A stretch of 64,000 nt of DNA, from assembly GCF_018402695.1 (NCBI RefSeq), contig NZ_JAGYIM010000019.1:124001-188000 (forward strand). Direction: 5' to 3'. Below the pieces are notes generated by a model. The model was not told the origin of the DNA. It was given only the letters and a program-made list of their open reading frames with translations, and did not search any database. Below, in pieces: positions 27,529-36,678 of the stretch (its first letter is position 1; the number at the start of each line of letters is the position of its first letter). The position numbers were made by a program, and so were the translations under genes. Source of the stretch: Arsukibacterium sp. Its GTDB lineage: Bacteria; Pseudomonadota; Gammaproteobacteria; Enterobacterales; Alteromonadaceae.

Positions 27529-29055
27529 ATGGCTGACAACTCTGACCCTTACCCCCATTTTTGGGCCATCCTCGAACAACTGCCGGTAGCGTTGCTTTAC
27601 AAAGAGAGCGCTAAGGCAGATATATTTGCCAATGCCGCGGCACGTGCATTGCTGGGCAACATTGCGCCGCATAAGCCGTTGAGCCTGCCGCAACTGTCTG
27701 AGATACGGCTGCTGGATCAGCAACAGCAAAAAATTAGTTTATTAAATAATCCGTTACTGATGGCGTTAGGAGGTACTGAAGTTAGCCAGCAGGTCTTGCT
27801 CGATAATAAAGGCACTACCGCACCTTATATGTTGCAGAGCCAGCTAATCAAATTACAATTCAGTCTTGGCAATACCATTATCGTCACCCTCTGCCCGTTA
27901 CAGCAGACAGCTGACAGCGCAGCTATCCAATCATCTGCAAAAACCACGACTACCGATATCGCCGAATTAGAGGAAGCCCTGGCATTCGATAAATTAATGT
28001 CGCTTATTTCTACAGAGCTAATCAATGTCAGCAGTGACGCGCTCGACCAGCATGTCGAAGACGCCCTGGCAGCGCTCGGTGAATTTTGCCATGCCGATCG
28101 TAGCTATCTGTTTCAGTTTAATGCTGACTTAACCGAAATGAGTAATACTCATGAGTGGGTGCGCGACGGTGTCAGCGCCCATAAAGATAACCTGCAGCAC
28201 ATTCCGGACCATGCGTTACCGTATTTCTTTGAAAAAATTCAGCACGATCATATTTTTGCTGTCGCCGACGTCAGCCAGCTGCCGCCGGAAGCAACGAATG
28301 AACAGCAAGAATTTAATAACGAAGATATCCGCTCTGTATTATGTATCGCTATGCTGGCCGGCCAGCAGCTGATTGGTTTTGTCGGCTGTGATATGGTCGC
28401 CCGCCAGCGCAACTGGACCAGCAACGACTTACGCCGGATTAAACTGGTTGGTGAGATGATTGCCAACAGTATTCAGAATGTTAATTACCGGATCTCGTTA
28501 CAACAAATTCAGCAGGAGTTGCTGGCCGCCAATCAGGAGCTGCAAAAGCAAGCTAATCAGGATGGCCTTACCGGCCTGGCAAATCGTCGGCATTTCGATG
28601 AAAAGCTGCTGGAAGAGCTGCAGCGTAGCGCCCGCAGCAAGTTACCGCTGAGCTTGATATTGCTGGATATCGACTTATTTAAACCCTTCAACGACCATTA
28701 TGGTCATCAGGCCGGTGATGAGGCGCTGCAACAGGTTGCCACAGCGCTTCGCAAAGAAGCCCGTCGCCAGGGTGAAGTGGCCGCGCGCTATGGTGGCGAA
28801 GAATTTGCCCTTATTCTGCCAGGCTGTGATACCGACGCTTGTCTGGAAGTCGCTGAGCGGGTACAACAACACATTAAAGCACTGCAAATTCAGCATAGCC
28901 AATCCGATGTCGCCCGTTATCTGACCGCCAGCATAGGCTGTTACACTGTTATCGCCGATAAAAATACCAGCGCCAAACAGCTACTCAGTAAAGCCGACCA
29001 GGCGCTGTATCAGGCCAAGGCAGCGGGTCGTAATACTATTATCAGCGCAGCATAG
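27529..29055 (+). CDS. GAF-GGDEF diguanylate cyclase
   Basis: Cytoplasmic diguanylate cyclase of 508 aa. The N-terminal 130 residues may be a divergent PAS domain. A GAF domain occupies about 165-320 (HADRSYLFQFNADLTEMSNT, SVLCIAMLAGQQLIGFVGCD). A short coil leads into the GGDEF domain at about 340-505. The active-site motif reads GGEEF near 423, and DGLTGLANRRHFDE opens the domain. No RxxD inhibitory site is obvious before it. It likely makes cyclic-di-GMP in response to a ligand sensed by GAF. Confidence 0.92.
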   Translation: MADNSDPYPHFWAILEQLPVALLYKESAKADIFANAAARALLGNIAPHKPLSLPQLSEIRLLDQQQQKISLLNNPLLMALGGTEVSQQVLLDNKGTTAPYMLQSQLIKLQFSLGNTIIVTLCPLQQTADSAAIQSSAKTTTTDIAELEEALAFDKLMSLISTELINVSSDALDQHVEDALAALGEFCHADRSYLFQFNADLTEMSNTHEWVRDGVSAHKDNLQHIPDHALPYFFEKIQHDHIFAVADVSQLPPEATNEQQEFNNEDIRSVLCIAMLAGQQLIGFVGCDMVARQRNWTSNDLRRIKLVGEMIANSIQNVNYRISLQQIQQELLAANQELQKQANQDGLTGLANRRHFDEKLLEELQRSARSKLPLSLILLDIDLFKPFNDHYGHQAGDEALQQVATALRKEARRQGEVAARYGGEEFALILPGCDTDACLEVAERVQQHIKALQIQHSQSDVARYLTASIGCYTVIADKNTSAKQLLSKADQALYQAKAAGRNTIISAA

Positions 29056-29060
29056 TGGAT

Positions 29061-29086
29061 CAGCGCCAGTAAAATCACCGGCGCTG
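29061..29086. terminator. Weak hairpin between convergent dgc and yjbH genes
   Basis: CAGCGCC and GGCGCTG form a 7-bp inverted repeat with a 12-nt loop in the 61-bp gap between two convergent stops. No T-tract follows on either strand, so termination is only a possibility. Confidence 0.35.
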
Positions 29087-29116
29087 CTGTATGTTCATCA
29101 ATTACCGCGCTGCGGC

Positions 29117-31234
29117 TTAATCATAAAACCCAGAACGGGGCTCAGTCATATCTATCAGCTTAATTGGCCGGTTCAGGGGCTGGCCACCATCGCGGGCAAT
29201 GGGCACCCAGGGTAAACGGCCCCGGCCTTTCGCTGGTTTCACCGCAAACAAATCAAACGGCAGCGACAAATAAAAGCCTTTGGTAAAACTGCCTTCACCA
29301 TAGTCCTCTGACGATACATTGGTAATTGCCGCATAGGCACCGATAATAATGCCACTGTCAAAGCGCTTGGCAAAATCAATATTTACCCCCTTATCTTTCG
29401 CCAGAAACTGGCCAATATTAAAGGTCAAACGGCTATCGGGTAAAAACTCCGGCTGCCAGTACAGGTTAATATGGCCAGTCAGGGCTTTATAATCAAAAAA
29501 GTCCAGGTCGTTTTCGTATGAGCGTTGCCTGACATAGTTCAAATCAAAACCAAAGGCAAAATTGCTATCCACCGGCCGGTACAATACTTCTGTGCCTACC
29601 CCGCCAAACATGGTTTCCAGGTAACCACCATAAGCCTGAGCAAACCAGTTGTCACCCATCTGTTTTTGCCAGTGGCCATACGCATTTTCCATGCTGAATT
29701 TACTGCGGGTTACATATTCCCGCACATAGGTCCGTACCCGGGGTAACGGCGTATCCATTGCATCAACTTTAAAGTTAAACTTGTCGAAGTTTTCCAGCAA
29801 CGTCAATTTACCAGTAGCATTAACACTGAAATTTTCAGTAAAGCGGTAGCCACCTCCCAGAAATAGGCCCCCCTGATACATATAGAAACTTTCCGGGTTA
29901 CCAAAAGACTGCACCCAGAACACTTCCATACCATTGTAAAAGCCCGTGTCGTAAGGTAAATCTGAGGCTGTCAGACTAGCATGGTCTGGCGCCCGGCGAA
30001 CATAACTGGACCTGACATCAGGCTGGAGCGTCTCATAGGCCGCCGCTTTAACCATGGCATCGACATCGATCACCTTCTCAACTAACGCCAGATTGCCATT
30101 ATACTCAATAACCCGAATTCGTTTAATATGCGAGGGTAACTGGCTCAGAACCACCCGGGCTAAACGTTCAGTAGCTTCGTCATCGTTACGGTAGTAAAGC
30201 TGATGGCCATATAGAATAAACTCATCATCGGTCATCCGCGATGTTTTTAAAAAGAATCCCGCATTGGACAATAACTGTCGTAATACAACATTCATATCGG
30301 TAAAATTGTCAATTTGACCTCGCGGTGACGCCACAGGTAGCATAGCCGGTTTTATTTTCGGCTGATCGGTACTGTTAAGATCCAGCTGATAATGAATACC
30401 AAAACCCAGGGTATTGCCACGCTGGTAATTAACATCAAAACTAAAGTCCCGCCACCGGTATACTGCGCCAATATTCCATCTGCTATCCTGCTCCAGCTCG
30501 CCGGCACGGTCGACAGAGTAGTCATTACCCTCATATTCTAATTTCAGCGTTAATGGCTGCCAGGGTGTCTGGTATTCAATACCACCAAAAATTGATGCGG
30601 GACCTTTAAAAAAACGCTGATAATCAATTTTTCCGCCCCGGCCACTGAAACCTCTGGGGCGGTCACAAAAGGTGTCCTGTAACTCACAGAATGGGTTAAT
30701 GGTGTTACCCGCTGTTCCTAAGTAGCCCCAGCCCATCCCCAAGTGAAAATCAACATTCTGCCAGCGTTTGCTTAGCGCAATAAATTCGCTTTCAAAGAAT
30801 CCTGTGCCGCCAAAATCACGAAAACCTAATGCCACCTGAGGCAAATAACGGCTTTCCTGTAGCAGTCGGAATTTGACATCAATCCCTTTGTCTTTCAGTG
30901 TTTGATCACCACTGAAACCTGGAGAGCTGCTGTATAACCGGGTACGGACATCGGTGTAACGTGCTGTTGCTTCCATCCAGTCAAATAACTGAATATTAAG
31001 CGACCACAAGCGATACTCTTCATTATCAGTGTAATTTGCTGTCATGGCGCCTTCAGCATGCATCCGGGCAGTCGGCGTTTGAATTAAGCCAACGCCGCCA
31101 TGCGCAGTCTGAGTCACTCTGCTGGGCGATTGCTGCCAGTTAAATTCAGACTCATCCTGCGAAGCTGATACCCCGGTAAAAGTGAAAACCAACGCAATTA
31201 AGCTACAACTTACAATACAACCTGTTAATTTCAT
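29117..31234 (-). CDS. yjbH: YjbH/GfcD-type outer-membrane exopolysaccharide protein
   Basis: Exported protein of 705 aa in the YjbH/DUF940 family, thought to form an outer-membrane beta-barrel for exopolysaccharide secretion. It has a signal peptide (residues 1-24, ending VSAS) and the family signature GGVGLIQTPTARMHAEG near 48. Many alternating aromatic beta-strand segments follow, such as FSVNATGKLTLLENF and FAFGFDLNYV. It is the last gene of a four-gene operon; its start overlaps the yjbG stop by 4 bp. Synteny with E. coli yjbEFGH and gfcABCD supports the call. Confidence 0.88.
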   Translation of the reverse strand: MKLTGCIVSCSLIALVFTFTGVSASQDESEFNWQQSPSRVTQTAHGGVGLIQTPTARMHAEGAMTANYTDNEEYRLWSLNIQLFDWMEATARYTDVRTRLYSSSPGFSGDQTLKDKGIDVKFRLLQESRYLPQVALGFRDFGGTGFFESEFIALSKRWQNVDFHLGMGWGYLGTAGNTINPFCELQDTFCDRPRGFSGRGGKIDYQRFFKGPASIFGGIEYQTPWQPLTLKLEYEGNDYSVDRAGELEQDSRWNIGAVYRWRDFSFDVNYQRGNTLGFGIHYQLDLNSTDQPKIKPAMLPVASPRGQIDNFTDMNVVLRQLLSNAGFFLKTSRMTDDEFILYGHQLYYRNDDEATERLARVVLSQLPSHIKRIRVIEYNGNLALVEKVIDVDAMVKAAAYETLQPDVRSSYVRRAPDHASLTASDLPYDTGFYNGMEVFWVQSFGNPESFYMYQGGLFLGGGYRFTENFSVNATGKLTLLENFDKFNFKVDAMDTPLPRVRTYVREYVTRSKFSMENAYGHWQKQMGDNWFAQAYGGYLETMFGGVGTEVLYRPVDSNFAFGFDLNYVRQRSYENDLDFFDYKALTGHINLYWQPEFLPDSRLTFNIGQFLAKDKGVNIDFAKRFDSGIIIGAYAAITNVSSEDYGEGSFTKGFYLSLPFDLFAVKPAKGRGRLPWVPIARDGGQPLNRPIKLIDMTEPRSGFYD

Positions 31235-31989
31235 TGTTCTACCCGATGTAAAGCCAGAGCCAGCAAGTTTTCGTTCAATTGTTTCATATCAGCGCTAAAC
31301 CAACTGCTTGCAAAAGGAATAAATACCTGGCCACCAGGCATAACCTCAGTATGCTGCCAATTCCATGCCCCGACACCGACCTCCAGCATGCTGCCATCAG
31401 GATTAATAACAAATACTGTTGATTTATCAGCAGATGTAGTGCGAGCAATATCAGACAAATAATCACCTACTGCCACAGCTCCCTTGTGGGGTAAAGTAAC
31501 TGGTGCAGGTATCGCTCCCCAAAAGAGCACCTGGTCAGGCCGCTCCACCAATTGCAGCTTGTAATCACCCGCATCAAATAGCGGGTTGAAAGGTGCTTGG
31601 GCTCTGGCCAGATCATAATCGATGGGGATCAGTATTCGTTTCGCCAGCTGCCAACTCTTAATCTGCAACTGCACTGCAGCAAGTTCTGACTGCAATGCGG
31701 GTTTCGCTGATTGCTTTAAATCTTCTATTTGTTGCAAAACCAATGTTCGAAGCTGTTCTGGCTCACTACTATTTAGCCGGTAGAGTCTTGATCCCGGCCA
31801 ATACCAGTTTTGTTGTAAAGCAACAGGAGCCAGCACAGTTGCCAGCCTGGGTTTAGTGTCGAATGGGTAAGTAGTGTTATTAATCTCAACTCTAACAGCA
31901 GCACTCTGAGTAGCATCAGCAAGGGTAACAGCCTCAGCCTGCCCGACAAGCAACAAACCGGTCGTAAGTATTATCTTAAAAATTCTCAT
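31231..31989 (-). CDS. yjbG: YjbG/GfcC-type polysaccharide biosynthesis protein
   Basis: Periplasmic protein of 252 aa with signal peptide (1-20, ending AEA). GfcC-type features include repeated beta-grasp-like segments such as GDYKLQLVERPDQVLFWG and the C-terminal WNWQHTEVMPGGQVFIPF. The family supports group 4 capsule or Yjb polysaccharide export in E. coli; the exact role is open. It is coupled at both ends by 4-bp overlaps with yjbF and yjbH. Confidence 0.82.
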   Translation of the reverse strand: MRIFKIILTTGLLLVGQAEAVTLADATQSAAVRVEINNTTYPFDTKPRLATVLAPVALQQNWYWPGSRLYRLNSSEPEQLRTLVLQQIEDLKQSAKPALQSELAAVQLQIKSWQLAKRILIPIDYDLARAQAPFNPLFDAGDYKLQLVERPDQVLFWGAIPAPVTLPHKGAVAVGDYLSDIARTTSADKSTVFVINPDGSMLEVGVGAWNWQHTEVMPGGQVFIPFASSWFSADMKQLNENLLALALHRVEQ

Positions 31990-32696
31990 ACTGCATCAGC
32001 CGCCACATCAACACCCGCCCGACGAAGCTGTCGCACAACTTCACTGATAAAAATCATTTCAAAAGCTTCAGCGCCGGGAACCAGCGTTTGCACACTTTTC
32101 AATACCACACCGGTTTTTGCATCCAGCCAGAACCGGTTCTGCCATTTATCGTCAAACCGGACGAAGTTTGCATCGGCGGCATATTGTATATTCTCAATTA
32201 GCGGCACTACATCCAGTGGCTGGCCAAAAAACTGCAGCGTTTCAACCGGGCCGTACTGAAAGGTCGAACGTAATGGATAACCATATTCATGTTGCTGCCA
32301 GTCAGCAATCCGGCTCCAGCTTGTAGTGGACGTTGAACTTAATTGCTTTTTTAAAGGGTCACTAGCGGTGTTAGTCAAATGCAACAAGTCGTTTTTCAAG
32401 CCAACAGTGCGGACAATCCTACCCTGTTCAGTAACCAACACTACCCGATCTGCCGACACCCACTTAAACTGGCCCTGTTCAATAAACATCAACGCCATAG
32501 CAACCTGTGCCTGTTCTCCCTGCTTTACATATAAGTAATCATGTTCTGCTTCAGAAAAAAAAGAATACGGTAGTTGCACATCAGGCGTTTTGCTAAACGC
32601 TAACTTAAGCATATCCGCGTACGAATGGTATGTACCAGAACACGACATGAGGGAACCAAGGCAAAGTAGCAACACAAGCTTTTTTAAAAGCACCAT
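31986..32696 (-). CDS. yjbF: YjbF/GfcB-type lipoprotein
   Basis: Outer-membrane lipoprotein of about 236 aa in the DUF2886/YjbF family. The ATG at 32696 (MVLLKKLVLLLCLG) is preferred to an in-frame ATG at 32723, since AAAGG lies upstream and a lipoprotein signal with lipobox SLMSC follows. Core segments include YLYVKQGEQAQVAMALMF and FWLDAKTGVVLKS. It lies downstream of an apparent terminator that separates it from the small yjbE-like gene. Confidence 0.85.
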   Translation of the reverse strand: MVLLKKLVLLLCLGSLMSCSGTYHSYADMLKLAFSKTPDVQLPYSFFSEAEHDYLYVKQGEQAQVAMALMFIEQGQFKWVSADRVVLVTEQGRIVRTVGLKNDLLHLTNTASDPLKKQLSSTSTTSWSRIADWQQHEYGYPLRSTFQYGPVETLQFFGQPLDVVPLIENIQYAADANFVRFDDKWQNRFWLDAKTGVVLKSVQTLVPGAEAFEMIFISEVVRQLRRAGVDVAADAV

Positions 32697-32721
32697 CTGA
32701 CAAACCTTTAAAAAAATAGCC

Positions 32722-32753
32722 ACAAAAACAAAAAAGCCGCCTGAAGGCGGCTT
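32722..32753 (-). terminator. Terminator or attenuator between yjbE-like gene and yjbF
   Basis: On the minus strand AAGCCGCC-TTCA-GGCGGCTT forms an 8-bp stem with a UUCA loop, followed by TTTTGTTTTTG. It is a good intrinsic terminator within the operon, 16 bp after the yjbE-like stop. Partial read-through would give more of the small first product than of the three downstream proteins. Confidence 0.85.
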
Positions 32754-32768
32754 CTGAAAACTTACATT

Positions 32769-33137
32769 TTAGTTCACTGGTTGAACAATTGCCGGATACG
32801 TGCTGGTAACCGGTACGGTAATGGTAGTTGTTGCTGTACCAGTGCCAGTTCCAGTCACGGTAACAGTGCTACCTACAGTAGTACAAACACCATCAACCGG
32901 CGCTGCATCACCTTCGTTACATACCAGCTCAAATTCCTGCTCCGGCGGCAAAGTTACACCAGAGTTGTTTGAAATAATGGCAGCAGCAACAGCAGCGGAA
33001 ACACCCAAGGCTGTCAAACTTGCTACAGTTAAACCACCAAAACCAGACGCACCTGCACCACCTGCATTAGCACTATCCTGAGCGTTAACACCAGCAGATA
33101 AAGCCAAGGCCATAGCAGCGATTACTAATTTTTTCAT
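32769..33137 (-). CDS. YjbE/GfcA-like small exported threonine-rich protein
   Basis: Small protein of 122 aa. The ATG at 33137 with GAGGGACAG upstream gives MKKLVIAAMALALSAGVNAQ, a clear signal peptide. The mature part is Gly/Ala/Val rich and then Thr rich (TVTVTGTGTGTATTTIT). Two Cys residues (LVCNEG, GVCTTV) may form a disulfide. Sequence identity to E. coli YjbE is weak, but size, composition, first position and the terminator behind it match the yjbE/gfcA gene. A plausible promoter lies at 33180-33208. Confidence 0.72.
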   Translation of the reverse strand: MKKLVIAAMALALSAGVNAQDSANAGGAGASGFGGLTVASLTALGVSAAVAAAIISNNSGVTLPPEQEFELVCNEGDAAPVDGVCTTVGSTVTVTGTGTGTATTTITVPVTSTYPAIVQPVN

Positions 33138-33179
33138 ATTCTGTCCCTCAATTAACAAATAAAAATTCCAGATGCTCGC

Positions 33180-33208
33180 AGCATAAACCAAACAACCGTT
33201 ATACTCAA
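33180..33208 (-). promoter_or_regulatory. Putative sigma70 promoter of the yjbE-like operon
   Basis: Minus-strand TTGAGT (33208-33203) and TATGCT (33185-33180) are separated by 17 bp, 42 bp before the ATG at 33137. Both hexamers match the sigma70 consensus at four of six positions. Confidence 0.5.
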
Positions 33209-33254
33209 CTATATTTTGCTGGCGCTGAACACTAACTTAACCTGAATCTGTTGA

Positions 33255-35219
33255 TCATGCTGTTTGCTTTTTTACTCTGTTCTCATCCAACGATATCAGT
33301 TTTCTGTTTGTTGTCGCTGCTGTCTGATTTAAGGTGCACGCAGCACTTACCACCAAATCACTATTGGCATAACTATAGGTAAAACCGGTTGGCACTGCTC
33401 GCATTAAATCCAATATTTCTTCTACCGCAAATTCATCACAAAGCAGTTCAAGTTTTTGCAACACGCCTAACATCTCTGCCCAGCTAAGACAGGTTTCATC
33501 AGTAGACATAATTCTTGGATGAGCTGTCTGGCGAACATTTTCGCCAATCAGCAGTTCTTCGTATAGCTTCTCACCAGGCCTCAAGCCGATATAGCGAATT
33601 TCTATATCCCCTGTTGGGTGGACATCATCTTTTACCTCTAAGCCCATCAGGTGAATCATTCGCTTAGCAAGATCGGCAATTTTAACCGGTTCGCCCATAT
33701 CCAGTACAAACACGTCGCCGCCCTGAGCCATGGCGCCAGCCTGTATCACCAGCTGAGCCGCTTCAGGGATCGTCATAAAATAACGGATAATTTCGCTATG
33801 AGTAACAGTTACCGGACCGCCCCGCCGGATTTGCTCACGAAACAAAGGCACCACTGAACCACTGGATCCCAACACGTTACCAAAGCGAACCATACAAAAT
33901 CGAGTAGCTGTCTGCCGTTGCGCTAATGATTGCAATACCAGTTCGGCGAGACGCTTCGATGCGCCCATTACATTGGTCGGCCGTACCGCCTTGTCGGTCG
34001 ATACTAATACAAAGGTACCAACGCCAGCAGCAATGGCAGCTTCAGCCGTGTACCAGGTACCAAAAACATTATTTCGCACACCCTCTGCAACATTATATTC
34101 TACCAGGGGCACATGTTTATAGGCAGCCGCATGGTAAACGGTATTGACGGCAAAACTTTCCATCACACTTTGCAAGCGATTCTGCCGTTGCACCGTACCC
34201 ATTACCGCTTTTACTTCTACCTCTAGCTGATCCTTTTCAATGATTTCCAGCAGTTCCTGTTCAATGTTATACAACGAATACTCTGATTGTTCGAACAACA
34301 CTAAAATCTTAGGTTCATAGTGAATAATCTGCCGGCAAAGTTCTGCGCCAATAGAGCCACCTGCACCAGTAACCATCACTACTTTACCCTGGATATTGGC
34401 ATGCATAAGTTTTAATTTCGGCTCAACCGGATCACGTCCCAACAAATCTTCTATCTTCACATCCTGCAGTTCGTCAATGCGCATAGCACCATCAACTAAA
34501 TCACTCATACCGGGAATAGACTGAACCGGAATTGGCAAATCTTCTAACGCATCAAGTACTTCACGGCGTCTGGAGCGACACACTGACGGCAACGCCAACA
34601 GAATACGATTGATACTATACGTTTTTATGATCAGGCCAACCTGTCCCGGGCTGCCAACAGGAATTCCCAAAATGGTAGAACGCTGTAAAGTAGTATCATC
34701 ATCAACGAACGCGACCGGGTGATACTGCTCACCGTTCATCAATGCCTGCGCTAATTGACGACCGGAAGAGCCGGCGCCGTAGATTAATACCCGCTCTTTT
34801 CGGCTGTTATTGCGTTGCACCAGAAACATTCTGGCAAGCAAACGCAAACCACCAGCACTAATAAGCGCCAGCACTGCATAAACAAAAATTAAATTGCCTT
34901 TATCAGCGATCCCAAGTACAGAAAATAATAATGCCAGAATAAAAGCACTACTTACTATACCAGTCAGGACCGCACCCAACGCATGCTGACCAATATAGCG
35001 AATAACCGCTCGGTATAAGCCAAGCTTAATAAAAATAAACAGGGTAATAGGCAGGGTAATTGCAAAAGCAATAGCTATATGACCAACATCACTGCGCGAG
35101 CCCGCCTCCTGAGTAAGATAAAAGGCAGCAAAAATAGAGACCAGCAAAAAACAAATATCGGCAAAAACTGACACTAACCGTTTAATTGAACGAGGCAAGC
35201 TGAGTAACCACTCAAGCAT
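33255..35219 (-). CDS. CapD/WbpM-type UDP-sugar 4,6-dehydratase
   Basis: Membrane-bound nucleotide-sugar dehydratase of 654 aa, expected to convert UDP-GlcNAc to the 4-keto-6-deoxy sugar. The first 145 residues contain four membrane helices. A CoA-binding-like Rossmann domain follows (LIYGAGSSGRQLAQAL near 145). The catalytic SDR domain starts near 280 (VMVTGAGGSIGAELCRQI). It keeps the TDK in LVSTDKAVRPTNVMGASKR, where Met replaces the usual Tyr of the YxxxK motif, as in WbpM-type enzymes. It lies between the sugar transferase and the yjb operon. Confidence 0.9.
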   Translation of the reverse strand: MLEWLLSLPRSIKRLVSVFADICFLLVSIFAAFYLTQEAGSRSDVGHIAIAFAITLPITLFIFIKLGLYRAVIRYIGQHALGAVLTGIVSSAFILALLFSVLGIADKGNLIFVYAVLALISAGGLRLLARMFLVQRNNSRKERVLIYGAGSSGRQLAQALMNGEQYHPVAFVDDDTTLQRSTILGIPVGSPGQVGLIIKTYSINRILLALPSVCRSRRREVLDALEDLPIPVQSIPGMSDLVDGAMRIDELQDVKIEDLLGRDPVEPKLKLMHANIQGKVVMVTGAGGSIGAELCRQIIHYEPKILVLFEQSEYSLYNIEQELLEIIEKDQLEVEVKAVMGTVQRQNRLQSVMESFAVNTVYHAAAYKHVPLVEYNVAEGVRNNVFGTWYTAEAAIAAGVGTFVLVSTDKAVRPTNVMGASKRLAELVLQSLAQRQTATRFCMVRFGNVLGSSGSVVPLFREQIRRGGPVTVTHSEIIRYFMTIPEAAQLVIQAGAMAQGGDVFVLDMGEPVKIADLAKRMIHLMGLEVKDDVHPTGDIEIRYIGLRPGEKLYEELLIGENVRQTAHPRIMSTDETCLSWAEMLGVLQKLELLCDEFAVEEILDLMRAVPTGFTYSYANSDLVVSAACTLNQTAATTNRKLISLDENRVKKQTA

Positions 35220-35356
35220 ATCGCACTCCGAATAAAAAAAAGACGTTAAGTTTAGCTGAATTAACGGTATAAATCACCCACGTTGCCAAACGGCATTTAC
35301 CTCTCAGGCAAACATCGATCAACCTCATAATTTACCGCCAGTGTCTGAACAAACGC

Positions 35357-35911
35357 TTAATGATAGTTAATTTTATCACCTTTGCCCTTACCCATTACTG
35401 TCATCAATAAATACTTGCAGTAATTTTTTACAGTTAAAGTGTTTAACATTGTTGCATCCGTCTGTGCCAAAAGCTGAGGAGTTGACATATCAATTCCTTG
35501 AATTTGCGCTAACCCAGTTATCCCTGGTCGCACATTTAGAACGCCCAACTGTTGCCTTGCAGCAATTAATTCAGTTTGACTGTATAAACAAGGTCTGGGG
35601 CCAACCAGGCTCATTTCACCCACTAGCACATTCCACAATTGCGGCAGTTCATCTAACTTAGTTTTTCTTAAAAAACCACCAAGCCGGGTTACCGATGCGC
35701 CCGATGCCAAATGCGTTGCCACCGATGCTGTATTCACGTGCATTGTTCGCAGCTTAATCAAAATAAACGGCTGTTGATAACGGCCAACCCGTTGCTGACA
35801 AAATACCGGGGACTTCGTATCGAACCAGCCTAAAATCAACAACACCAACAGTAATGGCCATAGCAGCAATATCCCTGCAAGTGACAGGACAATATCTAAC
35901 ACTCTAAGCAA
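35357..35911 (-). CDS. Short phosphoglycosyl transferase (initiating sugar transferase)
   Basis: Monotopic phosphoglycosyl transferase of 184 aa, transferring a sugar-phosphate from a UDP-sugar to undecaprenyl phosphate to start a polysaccharide unit. One N-terminal reentrant hydrophobic segment (residues 3-29) is followed by the catalytic core: [46 protein letters not shown] and [12 protein letters not shown]. It has only the catalytic part, like PglC, and lacks the large membrane domain of WcaJ/WbaP. Pairing with the CapD-type gene suggests the dehydratase product feeds it. Confidence 0.9.
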   Translation of the reverse strand: MLRVLDIVLSLAGILLLWPLLLVLLILGWFDTKSPVFCQQRVGRYQQPFILIKLRTMHVNTASVATHLASGASVTRLGGFLRKTKLDELPQLWNVLVGEMSLVGPRPCLYSQTELIAARQQLGVLNVRPGITGLAQIQGIDMSTPQLLAQTDATMLNTLTVKNYCKYLLMTVMGKGKGDKINYH

Positions 35912-35967
35912 CGGTTATTCCTTTTTATTGTTAGTCACAGTTATCCATTAATCCAGCCGTACCGAAA

Positions 35968-36609
35968 TCAACACACTACTCCACGCTGTTGCAAAAAAGC
36001 CACAACCTGTCTGGCAGCCTGTTCAATACTTAAGTCTGCCGTTTGCAAATGAATATCTGGTGAGGCCGGCGCTTCATAAGGCGAGCTGATGCCGGTAAAA
36101 TGGGCAATGTCACCGGCGCGGGCTTTCTTATACAAGCCTTTCGGATCGCGCTGCTCGCAAACACTTAACGGCGTATCGACAAACACTTCAATAAAGGCAT
36201 CACCCGCCAGCGCTTTGGCCTGAGCACGATCGGCAATAAAAGGTGAAATAAACGCGGTGCCGACAATTAACCCGGCATCCAGCATCAGCCGGCTGACTTC
36301 GGTAATGCGGCGGATATTCTCCACCCGCGAGGCATCATCAAAGCCTAAATCGTTATTCAGGCCATGCCGTACATTATCGCCATCCAGTAAATAAGTGTGG
36401 CAACCTAAGTCAAACAGTAGCCGGTCTACTGCATTGGCAATGGTCGACTTGCCTGAGCCTGACAAACCGGTGTACCACAGTAAACAGGGTTGGTGGCCAT
36501 TGCGGGCCCGGCGTTCATTATGGCTGACTGCGGCATTATGCCAGACAATATTTTTGCTCATCTTCAAATCCATCATTGTTTGCATTGTTGCATCTATCGA
36601 GATGTTCAT
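35968..36609 (-). CDS. cysC: Adenylylsulfate kinase
   Basis: Phosphorylates APS to PAPS, the activated sulfate donor. P-loop GLSGSGKSTIANAVD lies near residue 48; DGDNVRHGLNNDLGF near 78 and the FISPFIADR region near 120 are the APS-binding segments. EAPASPDIHL is near the end. The start is uncertain: a run of in-frame ATGs lies between 36609 and 36561, and MSKNIVWHNA at 36561 is the family-like N-terminus. It is the last gene of the cysD-cysN-permease-cysC block. Confidence 0.93.
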   Translation of the reverse strand: MNISIDATMQTMMDLKMSKNIVWHNAAVSHNERRARNGHQPCLLWYTGLSGSGKSTIANAVDRLLFDLGCHTYLLDGDNVRHGLNNDLGFDDASRVENIRRITEVSRLMLDAGLIVGTAFISPFIADRAQAKALAGDAFIEVFVDTPLSVCEQRDPKGLYKKARAGDIAHFTGISSPYEAPASPDIHLQTADLSIEQAARQVVAFLQQRGVVC

Positions 36610-36678
36610 CGTTGTATCAGAGGTTGCTCATCTGCTGTACCTGACCCTTAAAATAATAATCTTAAAAAGGAAAAAATT

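Noticed and set aside
33255-35219. Loss of activity in the CapD-type enzyme because the catalytic Tyr is replaced by Met
   Set aside because: Met in place of Tyr is a known feature of WbpM-type dehydratases, so it does not indicate an inactive enzyme.
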